Below, in pieces: positions 43,526 to 51,444 of a stretch of 64,000 nucleotides of DNA; position 1 is the first letter of the stretch, and each line of letters opens with the position of its first letter. Origin of the DNA: Pseudomonadota bacterium (lineage in GTDB: Bacteria > Pseudomonadota > Gammaproteobacteria > Steroidobacterales > Steroidobacteraceae); assembly GCA_023433705.1 (NCBI GenBank), contig JAEYUC010000043.1, forward strand, positions 62,001 through 126,000, read 5' to 3'. The translations under genes were made by a program, and so were the position numbers. The notes beneath the pieces are model-generated. The model saw nothing but the letters and a program-made list of their open reading frames with translations, was not told the DNA's origin and did no database searches.

Positions 43526-44974
43526 CTACCAGCAGATGCCCTCGTACCCGCCGCGCAGGTCCGCGCGGTTAGGGAGGTTCACGAGATCGAGCACGATCTG
43601 GTCCTCGCGCACGCGCGCGGCCAACGCCTCGTTGAGCGCCGGCTGCTGCAGCCCGACGAGGATGACCTGGGACGGATCGATCATGTCGCCGATGTTCGCC
43701 CGCAGCAGCGTCGCGAGGTGCGGTATGTGCGACTCGATGTAGCTGCGATTCGCGCCGAGCAGGCGCGACATGTGCACCTCGGGATCGTAGATGCGCAGCT
43801 CGCAACCCTCGCCTATCAACTGCTTGGCGACGAGCACGAGCGGACTTTCGCGCAGATCGTCGGTGCCGGTCTTGAACGACAGGCCCAACATGCCGATACG
43901 CGGGCGGCCGAGCTTGAGGATCTGCGCCACCGCATGTTCGATGTGCACGCGGTTGCTCGGCAGCAGGCTCGACAACATCGGCACTTCGATGTCGTGCCGC
44001 TTCGCGATCGTGGTGAGCGCCCGTAGATCCTTCGGCAGGCACGACCCACCGAACGCGAAGCCCGGCTTCAGGTACGCCGGCGAAATGTTGAGCTGCGTAT
44101 CGGCGCACACCAGCCGCATCACCTCGTGCGGGTCGATGTCGAGCGCCTGCGAGATACGGCCGATCTCGTTCGCGAACGTGATCTTGAGCGCATGGAAGGC
44201 ATTGCAGCTCATCTTGAGCGCCTCGGCCACGCGTACGTCGGTCACGAGGAAGCGGACCGGCAGGTGCGCGAATACTTCGCGCACGGCTTCGTTCGCCGCA
44301 TCGCAAGTGCCGCCGACGATCGTGTAAGGCGGATGATCGTAGTCGCGGATCGAGGTTCCCTCGCGCAGGAACTCGGGCTGGAAACACAGGCCGAAGTCGC
44401 GTCCGGACTTCTTGCCGCTCGACTGCTCGAGCAGCGGCTCTATCTTCTCCTCGGTCGTGCCCGGCTGCACCGTCGAGCGGATCACGATCGTGTGGAACTC
44501 GCGTTTTTCACGCAGCGCCTTGCCGATCTGCTCGGTCAGCCGCAGGATCGCCGTGAGATTCTGGCTTCCGTTCGCGGCCGACGGAGTGCCGACGCAGACG
44601 AACGACAGGTCCGTTTCGCCGATCGCGCGAGCCGCGTCGTCGGTCACCGAGACCCGGCCCGAATCGACCACGTCGCGCATGAGCTCCTGGATTCCCTCCT
44701 CGAGGATCGGCGACTTGCGCGCGCGGATCAGGTCGAGTTTCGTCGGGTCGATGTCGCACCCGACCACCTTGTGGCCGTCGCGCGCCAGGCAGGCCAGCGA
44801 TACGGCCCCGACGTATCCGAGGCCGAACACGCTGATGCGTTTGGGGTTGACCACCCGCGGACGAGATTCGAGTTCGTCGATCTCGACTTCACCGGCGGCG
44901 CCATCGATGAACGGCGCCGCGCCGCGGGCGGAGATTTCCGGCGAGCCCGTCGCCGCGCCGTCAGTAGTAAGCAC
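43526..44974 (-). CDS. algD: GDP-mannose 6-dehydrogenase (AlgD-like)
   Basis: 482 residues. NAD-dependent four-electron oxidation of GDP-mannose to GDP-mannuronate, precursor of alginate-like uronates. The dinucleotide fold starts ISVFGLGYVGAVSL (48-61); the catalytic Cys312 lies in GGSCLPKD; the closing EGICW is the AlgD C-terminus. About 44 residues precede the usual AlgD start, a Ser/Pro/acidic extension. Closer to AlgD than to UDP-glucose dehydrogenases by the tail and by GFAFGGSCLPKD context, but the substrate should be tested. The start overlaps the end of the kinase gene. Confidence 0.85.
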   Translation of the reverse strand: MLTTDGAATGSPEISARGAAPFIDGAAGEVEIDELESRPRVVNPKRISVFGLGYVGAVSLACLARDGHKVVGCDIDPTKLDLIRARKSPILEEGIQELMRDVVDSGRVSVTDDAARAIGETDLSFVCVGTPSAANGSQNLTAILRLTEQIGKALREKREFHTIVIRSTVQPGTTEEKIEPLLEQSSGKKSGRDFGLCFQPEFLREGTSIRDYDHPPYTIVGGTCDAANEAVREVFAHLPVRFLVTDVRVAEALKMSCNAFHALKITFANEIGRISQALDIDPHEVMRLVCADTQLNISPAYLKPGFAFGGSCLPKDLRALTTIAKRHDIEVPMLSSLLPSNRVHIEHAVAQILKLGRPRIGMLGLSFKTGTDDLRESPLVLVAKQLIGEGCELRIYDPEVHMSRLLGANRSYIESHIPHLATLLRANIGDMIDPSQVILVGLQQPALNEALAARVREDQIVLDLVNLPNRADLRGGYEGICW

Positions 44975-45815
44975 TTTCGTTGCGTTCCTTGGAGCGATTG
45001 AGCGCCACGCCGAGCAGGTTCATCTCGGCGAGGATCTCCTTCGCGCCGCGCAGCATCGCGCGGCCGCTCTTCCCTTCCGATACCACGAGCAGCAGCGAAT
45101 CGAACTGCGGCGCGAACGCCAGCACGTCATCCGAGGCGAGCAGCGGCGGCATGTCGAATATCACGATGCGCCGCGGCACCTCGCGTTCGAGCGCCGCGGT
45201 GAACTCCGACATGCGCGGACTGTTCAGGAACTCGGACGAATGCTGGAACGCCCGCGCGTTCGGGATGACGCCGAGCCGCTCGGACTGCAGGTTGTAGACG
45301 ACCTCGTCGAGCTCGGCCTTGCCGAGCAGGTAGTCGGACAGGCCTTTCTCGAAGCTCATGCCGAGGTAGTTCGCCACCTGCGGCCGCTGCAGGTCGAGAT
45401 CGACCAGGAATACCCAGGTGTTCACGTCCTGCGAGAGCGCGAGCGCGAGATTGATCGCGGTCAGCGTCTTGCCCTCGCCCACGGACATGCCCGACACCGC
45501 GATCGAGCTCCACTTGTGCATGTCGAGCCGCCGCAGTACGCGCGTGCGCAGGATCTTGAATGCACGCAACGCCGCCGTATCCGAGACGGCGGGCAACACG
45601 CACTGCCGCTCCATCGCGCGCGCGTCGACGCTCGCGGTACGGAAGCGGCGCGCCTGCTGCACCTCGGCGGGCTGGGCGCTCATGCGCCTCGGACGCTGGC
45701 GCAGGTTCGCCGATTCGATCGCGTTCGGGCGTTCGGACCCGGGTATCTGTCGCTCCGCGACGGGCGCACTGCCGGTGAAATTGCGGCGGATGGCGTCTTC
45801 GATCGGTGTACCCAT
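44961..45815 (-). CDS. CpsD/CapB-family exopolysaccharide tyrosine kinase
   Basis: 284 residues from ATG 45815. MinD-like nucleotide site: Walker A SGMSVGEGKT, Walker A' VFLVDLDLQRP and Walker B IVIFDMPPLL. Cytosolic BY-kinase that works with the Wzz-type protein encoded next (45848-47497), controlling chain length through cycles of phosphorylation. Only two C-terminal tyrosines (NESAYY) are present rather than a long Tyr cluster. The unstructured N-terminus (1-75) is Arg- and Gln-rich. Confidence 0.88.
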   Translation of the reverse strand: MGTPIEDAIRRNFTGSAPVAERQIPGSERPNAIESANLRQRPRRMSAQPAEVQQARRFRTASVDARAMERQCVLPAVSDTAALRAFKILRTRVLRRLDMHKWSSIAVSGMSVGEGKTLTAINLALALSQDVNTWVFLVDLDLQRPQVANYLGMSFEKGLSDYLLGKAELDEVVYNLQSERLGVIPNARAFQHSSEFLNSPRMSEFTAALEREVPRRIVIFDMPPLLASDDVLAFAPQFDSLLLVVSEGKSGRAMLRGAKEILAEMNLLGVALNRSKERNESAYY

Positions 45816-45847
45816 GTTGATCTCGCTCTTTGGGCCTTGGGGAAATA

Positions 45848-47497
45848 TCAGATGAAATTCTTTATCGCGTTGAACACGATCCACACACCAACTACTCCGC
45901 TCGCGCTGGCCGCGGCGAAGCGCCACGCGCTCTTGCGCCGCGAGCGCGAGTTGCGGATGGTCGGAATCGCCACGAGCGGCGACACGTTCAGGAGGTCGCG
46001 CACGTCGCGCGCTCCTCGCACTTTCGGATCGAGTGCCTCCGCCGCGACGGTGAGCGTGAGTCCGAGCGCCAGCGCGGCGACGAGACCGATCAGCAGGATC
46101 GCGAGTCTCTGCGGCTTGCTCGGCAGGCTCGGCAACATCGGCGACTGGATCAGCCGGAATTCGTCCGCGCGGCCTCCGACAATGGCGGCTTCACTCACCT
46201 CGGCATCCATCTGCCGGTTGAGCAGCTGCTCGTACTTCTCGCGCGCGATCGCCAGGTCGCGCGTCGCGTTCGCATACTCGCGCTCGACCTGCGGCGCGGC
46301 GGTCACGTTGCGCTCGATGCCGGCGAGCTTTGCGCGCAGCCCCGCGCTTTGCGCGCCGAGGCTCGCGAGTTGACTGTCGATAGCGTTGATCTGCGTACGC
46401 AGCTGCATGTTCACCGGCGAACCATCGGACAAGTTCACGTCCGCGCGTTCGCCGCCCGCGATGCGGGCCTCGAGCGTCTCGATGTCGCGCATCAGCCTGC
46501 GGATGTCCGGATGCTCCTCACCATACCGCTGGCGCGATTCGGCGAGCGTGGCCCGCTTCGCATTGAGCTGTGAACGCAGGCTGCTGCCCGCGCCCGCGCT
46601 GGTGCCGAATTTCAGACTATCGATCTGGCGGCGCAGCGCGACCATGTCCGGGTGGCTCTCGTCGTACGACGACTGCATGCGCGCGTACTGCTCCTCGAGC
46701 TGCCGCACGCTGCCGGCATTCGGACCCTGCGCGCGCGCGGTCTCGAGCTGCGCCGTGAGGAACACGCGTTCCTGGCGCAGCGAGCGCTGCTGGACCTCGA
46801 TCTGCTGCAGCTGGCTCTCCACGCGATCCATCATCGACATGTTGACTTCGGTGAGCTCGGGCAACTGGCCGTAGTTCGCGCGCTTGAACTCGGCGAGTTT
46901 TCCTTCGAGCGAGGCGACGTGCGTGCGCAGCCGCTCGGCTTCCTTGGCGTAGAACTCGGCGGCGCTCGATGCGCGGCCCTGGCGCTGGCGCCGATGCTCG
47001 GCGAGGAACGCCGCCACGAGCCATTGCGCGCCCTTCTGCGCCTTCTCCGGCACCTGGTTGTCGTATGACAGCGTGAACGCGTCGACGATTTCGCGCTCGC
47101 GGCCGGTGCGCGGATCGAGGATGGGCGTCGTCACGATCTGGACATTGATGTCGCGCCGGATCCGCTTGAGCGCGGCCGCCTCGTTCTCCTCGAACGCCGG
47201 CTCGAGATTGTGCTCGGCCTGAAGCTTTCGCAGGTTCGCGTCGGTCAACACGATGCCCTTGAGGTTCTGCACGTACTGGTCGGCGTAACTCGACCCCGCG
47301 CTGGTGCCGGCCAGCGACTGCGCGCTCGATGGCTCATCTATCTCGACCAGCGCCGAGGAGGTATAGATGTCGGGCAGGGTCAGCGCCAGGAGCACGGCGA
47401 GCACGGCGATCGGAATCGCGATGCCGAACAGCAACGCGCGCCGCCGCGCGATCGCATGCAGATAGTCGGAAAATTCTGGAGGGGCCGGCGAATTCAT
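45848..47497 (-). CDS. Polysaccharide co-polymerase / chain-length determinant (Wzz type)
   Basis: 549 residues. Two membrane helices (about 24-45 and 478-500) enclose a long periplasmic coiled-coil region with LEEQYARMQSSYDESHPDMV and IDSLKF. A C-terminal cytosolic tail (LDPKVRGARDVRDLLNVSPLVAIPTI) docks the kinase. It is of the type found with PEP-CTERM exopolysaccharide loci, although no exosortase gene is in this window. ATG 47497 is chosen (AGGA nine bases upstream); TTG 47512 is in frame. Confidence 0.9.
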   Translation of the reverse strand: MNSPAPPEFSDYLHAIARRRALLFGIAIPIAVLAVLLALTLPDIYTSSALVEIDEPSSAQSLAGTSAGSSYADQYVQNLKGIVLTDANLRKLQAEHNLEPAFEENEAAALKRIRRDINVQIVTTPILDPRTGREREIVDAFTLSYDNQVPEKAQKGAQWLVAAFLAEHRRQRQGRASSAAEFYAKEAERLRTHVASLEGKLAEFKRANYGQLPELTEVNMSMMDRVESQLQQIEVQQRSLRQERVFLTAQLETARAQGPNAGSVRQLEEQYARMQSSYDESHPDMVALRRQIDSLKFGTSAGAGSSLRSQLNAKRATLAESRQRYGEEHPDIRRLMRDIETLEARIAGGERADVNLSDGSPVNMQLRTQINAIDSQLASLGAQSAGLRAKLAGIERNVTAAPQVEREYANATRDLAIAREKYEQLLNRQMDAEVSEAAIVGGRADEFRLIQSPMLPSLPSKPQRLAILLIGLVAALALGLTLTVAAEALDPKVRGARDVRDLLNVSPLVAIPTIRNSRSRRKSAWRFAAASASGVVGVWIVFNAIKNFI

Positions 47498-47508
47498 GCA
47501 CTCGTTCC

Positions 47509-48711
47509 TCAACGTCTTTTTTGTATTGGTTGCCAGATGACCGACGCCATCGCGCCGCTGGATGTGGCGTCATCGATTCCGTCCTCGAATTCCTGCCACG
47601 TGTAGTCGATTCCGACACGCAGCGTGAATTCTTCCTGCCATCGCCACTGCAGGCCGAGGTCGCCAGTTGCGTAGGTGCGCGCCTGATAGATGGCGTCCGG
47701 GTCCACGCTGTCGTCGTAGGTGCCGCGCACACCCATGAAGAGCGCCAGGCGCGGTGTCATGTCACGGGTCCAGCGCAGGCGAAGCTGGTCGCGCGAGATC
47801 ACGAGCCCCGCGTTCGAGGGCCCGATGCTGCGCGACAGGTCGATGAACATCTCGTTGCGGCCGCGCTGAAAGCTCACGCCGGCGCCCGCCACCCAGGAGA
47901 TGTCGTTGCCGCCGTCGATGAACTCGAGTTGCTCCGCGCCCACTCTGAAATAGGTGCGCGTGTCCGTCGCGCTGCGCGTGTCCCACTGCATCTGCAGGCC
48001 GATCGTCGTCGTGGACTCGTCGAGACTGGTTTCGTAGCGGCCACCGCGCGCACGCAGCGTCCATGAACTGCGCTCGGTATTGCGGAACACGAGACCCGCG
48101 GCGGCGCCATACGTGTTGTAGTCGACCTGCGCGCCCTGAATCTCGCGATCGAAACTCACGTCGCTCGCCGCGACCTCGAACTGCAGTTCGCGGCGCGGCG
48201 ACAGTTCGAACGTGACCGAAGGCTGCAATTGCAACCGCGTGCGGCGGTTCGCGACCAGCACGCGACCGGCGTCGCCGAAATCCGGCTCGCCGAGATCGCC
48301 ATCGACGTCGGCGCCGGGCTGCTCGCTGTTGATGATGTCCTGTTGGGAGAAATCGCCGCGCACGCGGGTATTCGCGCGCTGACCGGTATAACGCCAGTCG
48401 AGCTGCGTGAAATAGTCAGTGGCGTCCAGGTCCTTCTGGTTCGGAAAGTAGGTGGAACGCACGCGGGGCGTGATGCTGAAATCGTTGGCCTGCGTGAGTG
48501 CCCGGATCTCGAGCGCGACGTCGGCGAGCGGGCCCTGCACCTCGAGTTCCGTGCCGGGGATGGTGAGACGGTAGTTGTCGTCGTACATGTACCCGGCCTC
48601 GACGGTCGGGTTGAATTCCCAGGCCGCCGCGAACACCGACTGGCAGAGCGTCGCGGCGGCGAACGTCGCGCCGGCCAGGACGGGCCAACTACCTGCGTGC
48701 CGCGCGCGCAT
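47509..48711 (-). CDS. Outer-membrane beta-barrel protein of the exopolysaccharide locus
   Basis: 400 residues. A signal peptide ends near 28 (CQSVFA before AAWEFNPTVEAGY). The rest alternates beta-strands of 8-12 residues and closes on SVIWQPIQKRR. EpsL-like barrels of this length accompany Wza-type exporters. It starts two bases after the exporter gene. Likely role: outer-membrane passage or secretion assistance for the polymer. Confidence 0.82.
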   Translation of the reverse strand: MRARHAGSWPVLAGATFAAATLCQSVFAAAWEFNPTVEAGYMYDDNYRLTIPGTELEVQGPLADVALEIRALTQANDFSITPRVRSTYFPNQKDLDATDYFTQLDWRYTGQRANTRVRGDFSQQDIINSEQPGADVDGDLGEPDFGDAGRVLVANRRTRLQLQPSVTFELSPRRELQFEVAASDVSFDREIQGAQVDYNTYGAAAGLVFRNTERSSWTLRARGGRYETSLDESTTTIGLQMQWDTRSATDTRTYFRVGAEQLEFIDGGNDISWVAGAGVSFQRGRNEMFIDLSRSIGPSNAGLVISRDQLRLRWTRDMTPRLALFMGVRGTYDDSVDPDAIYQARTYATGDLGLQWRWQEEFTLRVGIDYTWQEFEDGIDDATSSGAMASVIWQPIQKRR

Positions 48712-48713
48712 TC

Positions 48714-49268
48714 TCAAGGCACCACCACGACGTCGCCGGCCTGCAGGTCGATGTTCTGATCCATGCGGCGGCCTTTGACGACGTCGTTGTAACGGAACGG
48801 GATGGATTGTTTGCCGTTGGTCGTCCGTCGCAACACGACGATGTCGCCGAGCGAGGCGAATGGCGTGGTGCCACCGGCCATCGACAGGGCCTGCATGACG
48901 TCGACGCTGGGATTCATGATGAACTCGCCCGGCCGGTTCACCTGTCCGATCACGTAGATCTTGTTGCCGCGGATCTCCTGGATCGACACGGTCACGACCG
49001 GGTCGGAGATGTAGCGCGCGAGCCGCTGACTCAACGTCTTGGTCAGGTCGGCCACGGTCTTGCCCTTCGCATCCACCTCGCCGACCAGCGGAAACGAGAA
49101 TGCGCCGTCGGGCCGCACCAGCGCGGGCCTCTGCAGGTCCGGTTCCTTCCACACGCTGATCGACAACATGTCGCCGGGCTTCACCGTGTAGTTGGGGTCC
49201 TGCGCCATCGCCTGGGTCGCCGCGGCCAGCGCCACGACGATGAAGCACGCGATCAGGAATTTCTTCAT
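48714..49268 (-). CDS. Polysaccharide export protein (Wza family)
   Basis: 184 residues. A signal peptide ends at about 22 (AATQAMA before QDPNYTV). A poly-export domain (25-110; YTVKPGDMLSISVWKEPDLQRP, RPDGAFSFPLVGEVDAKGKT) and an SLBB domain (112-184; IYVIGQVNRPGEF) follow. It lacks a lipid-anchor Cys and the C-terminal helix of Wza, the short form typical of exosortase-type and Gram-negative secretin-less loci. The downstream barrel may complete the outer-membrane channel. ATG overlaps the stop of the glycosyltransferase (ATGA 49265-49268). Confidence 0.9.
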   Translation of the reverse strand: MKKFLIACFIVVALAAATQAMAQDPNYTVKPGDMLSISVWKEPDLQRPALVRPDGAFSFPLVGEVDAKGKTVADLTKTLSQRLARYISDPVVTVSIQEIRGNKIYVIGQVNRPGEFIMNPSVDVMQALSMAGGTTPFASLGDIVVLRRTTNGKQSIPFRYNDVVKGRRMDQNIDLQAGDVVVVP

Positions 49269-50581
49269 GTTCTCTCTCCGGTCGGATGCAGCAACTGTTC
49301 ATAGGCGGCGAGCAGGCGTGGGGCCTCGTGTTGCCACGCGAGCACGCGCTCGACGCGCTCGCGCCCGATGGCGCCCATGCGCGCACGCGCGGCCTCGTCC
49401 GCCAGCAACGAGACGATTTTCTGCGCGAGATCGGCGACGTCGTTGGGCCGCGCATATAGCGAGGCCTCGCCGGCCGACACGCGGCCCTCGGTCAGGTCGA
49501 ACTGCACGATGGGCTTGCCGAGCGCCATGTACTCCATGATCTTGTTCATCGTGGAGCGGTCGTTCATGTCGTTGGCCCGATCGGGGTTCACGCACACGTC
49601 CGCGGTGTTCAGCATTTCGAGTAGTTCGGTATCGGGCGCGCGGCCGGTGAACGTCACGTACTCGGCCACGCCGAGGTCCTTCGCGAGCTGGCGCATCGCG
49701 GCGAGCTCGGTGCCGCCGCCGACGAGCCCGAACTGGATGTCGGTGCGGCCCAGGTGTTTCACGATGAGTTGTACCGCCTGCAGCAGCAGGTCGATCCCCT
49801 CCTGCTTGCCCATGACGCCGACGTAGCCGACCAGGTACCTGCGCCCTTTCCGAAGCGCCGCGTTCGGCTCCACCTTCTTGATGCGAGTGAGATCCGGCCC
49901 CGATCGCACGACGAAGACGTCGCGCGGATCGACGCCGCCGCGACCGATCGCGATGCGCCGGTACGACTCGTTGGTCGAGATGACCATGTCGGCTGTGCGG
50001 AAGGTGAGACGCTCGAGGATGAGCAGCAGCTTCTGACCCAGCCCGCGCTTGCCGAATTTCGCCTCGTAGAGCTCGGGATTGATGTCGTGGTGATCGAAGA
50101 CGAAACGTTTGCCGAACAGCTTGTAGAACCCGCCGATCAGGAACAGCGTGTCGGGCGGATTGCAGGCATGGATCACGTCGAAGCCGCGTCCGAACAGCAC
50201 CTTGAGCGACAGCCAGAATTCCATCGCGAGCGCCCAGCCGTATTCGAGCGCGTAACCGAACACGCCGTCGGCTTCGCGGGGCAACGAATGCCGGTGAATG
50301 TCGATTCCGTCCAACTGCTCGAACGCGCCCTCGTATCCCGGCGCCTTGGGACAGATGATCGAAACCTGGTACCCGGCACCGGCGAGCGTGCGCGCTTCCT
50401 GCCACACGCGGCGATCGAACGGGCAAGGCAGGTTCTCCACGATGATGAGCACGCGCCGTCCGGCGGTCCGCGAACGCGCAACGTGGCGCGGCTGGGCTTC
50501 CCCGTCGTCGCGCGACGGATCGCGCGCGGGCTCCGCGTCGGTAGAGGCACGCATCGCTGTGCCAGTTGCGGTTTCGGACAC
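49265..50581 (-). CDS. Glycosyltransferase family 4 (WbuB/WbaZ-like)
   Basis: 438 residues from GTG 50581 with GGGAGG five bases upstream. About 40 variable residues precede RVLIIVENLPCPFDRRVWQEA, the N-terminal mark of WbuB-type transferases; then FVFDHHDINPELYEAKFG, GYVGVMGKQEGIDLLL and MEYMALGKPIV in the donor half. Retaining enzyme using a nucleotide hexosamine or similar sugar; exact donor unknown. First transport-linked gene of the minus-strand exopolysaccharide operon. Confidence 0.88.
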   Translation of the reverse strand: MSETATGTAMRASTDAEPARDPSRDDGEAQPRHVARSRTAGRRVLIIVENLPCPFDRRVWQEARTLAGAGYQVSIICPKAPGYEGAFEQLDGIDIHRHSLPREADGVFGYALEYGWALAMEFWLSLKVLFGRGFDVIHACNPPDTLFLIGGFYKLFGKRFVFDHHDINPELYEAKFGKRGLGQKLLLILERLTFRTADMVISTNESYRRIAIGRGGVDPRDVFVVRSGPDLTRIKKVEPNAALRKGRRYLVGYVGVMGKQEGIDLLLQAVQLIVKHLGRTDIQFGLVGGGTELAAMRQLAKDLGVAEYVTFTGRAPDTELLEMLNTADVCVNPDRANDMNDRSTMNKIMEYMALGKPIVQFDLTEGRVSAGEASLYARPNDVADLAQKIVSLLADEAARARMGAIGRERVERVLAWQHEAPRLLAAYEQLLHPTGERT

Positions 50582-50611
50582 TTGACCTCCCGGGGCGAAC
50601 GAGTCTGGTTG

Positions 50612-51184
50612 TTACCTGAGTGCCAGCACGAGGCGGCGCAGGTTGCGGTCGCGAGGATCGGGCTCCATCGAGAAGCCGGACGAAAGCGCCAGCATCTGCA
50701 TCGGGCGGTTCGACCACAGCATGTTCGCGGTGAGCCGCGTCACGCCGACACGTTTGGCGTGACGCAGCAGCGTCGACAGCAACGTGCGACCGACCTGTTC
50801 TTCCCTGAACCCGTGTGCGACGGCGATCGTGAAAGCGGCGCTTCGTTCGTTGTCCGGCGCGTACGCGCATACGCCGATCACGCGGTCGCCAGCGGCGGTG
50901 TTCTCGAGCGCGGCGAAACCGACGGCGGTGTCCGAGCCATTGGCGATGACGCGGTCGAACAACATCGACGTGAGATCGCGCAAGCTGTGCGCATCGCGAC
51001 CGGTCGCCTCGCGCGTGAGCGCCAGCGCGAACTCGGCGAGCAGGCGGCGATCGCCGGGGGACACCTGGCGCACGCTGTATGCGCGGTGGGTACGCGCCGT
51101 GTAATACCAGCGACGCGCCAGCCAGGCATTCGACAGCCCTAAGGGGAAACGCGAGTTATGTGGAGCAACAGCCGTCCTCTGCAT
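50612..51184 (-). CDS. GNAT-family N-acetyltransferase
   Basis: 190 residues from ATG 51184 (GAGG about eight bases upstream). The acetyl-CoA fold is seen from residue 75 to the end: VGFAALENTAAGDRVIGV, AFTIAVAHGFREEQVGRTLLSTLLRHAKRVG (the A-motif with the Q/RxxGxG/A-like EEQVGR) and TRLTANMLWSNRPMQMLALSSGF. Substrate unknown. Located 30 bases before the glycosyltransferase gene, so it may acetylate an exopolysaccharide sugar precursor. Confidence 0.8.
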   Translation of the reverse strand: MQRTAVAPHNSRFPLGLSNAWLARRWYYTARTHRAYSVRQVSPGDRRLLAEFALALTREATGRDAHSLRDLTSMLFDRVIANGSDTAVGFAALENTAAGDRVIGVCAYAPDNERSAAFTIAVAHGFREEQVGRTLLSTLLRHAKRVGVTRLTANMLWSNRPMQMLALSSGFSMEPDPRDRNLRRLVLALR

Positions 51185-51444
51185 GACGCAAGCCTCGCGT
51201 ACCGCGAGCGGACGCGCCGTCGGACGCCGCGCAGTGGCGATCTGGAAAATGCCTGCAATGTGCGAACGCACGGCCCACGTCATGCGGTCGCGTCCGACAG
51301 TGTTTTCCGTGCTGCAACACGGGGCGGTCACGAAGCGGTTTACTTGACTGCGCGGGAAGGCGCACGCTTACGGCCTCGGCAAGCTCATGTAGGAGTGAAC
51401 CGACAGCAAATCTACGTGGGTGCCTGCAATACTGCCTACACCGC

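Noticed and set aside
43526..44974. UDP-glucose dehydrogenase
   Set aside because: The C-terminal EGICW and the context match AlgD-type GDP-mannose dehydrogenases better; kept as an alternative only.
28491..51184. Complete PEP-CTERM/exosortase system
   Set aside because: The Wza, Wzz and kinase types resemble those loci, but no exosortase, PrsK/PrsR pair or PEP-CTERM protein is visible in the window.
51240..51265. Sigma-54 promoter near the GNAT gene
   Set aside because: ATTGCAGG resembles a -12 box, but no GG lies ten bases upstream of the GC.
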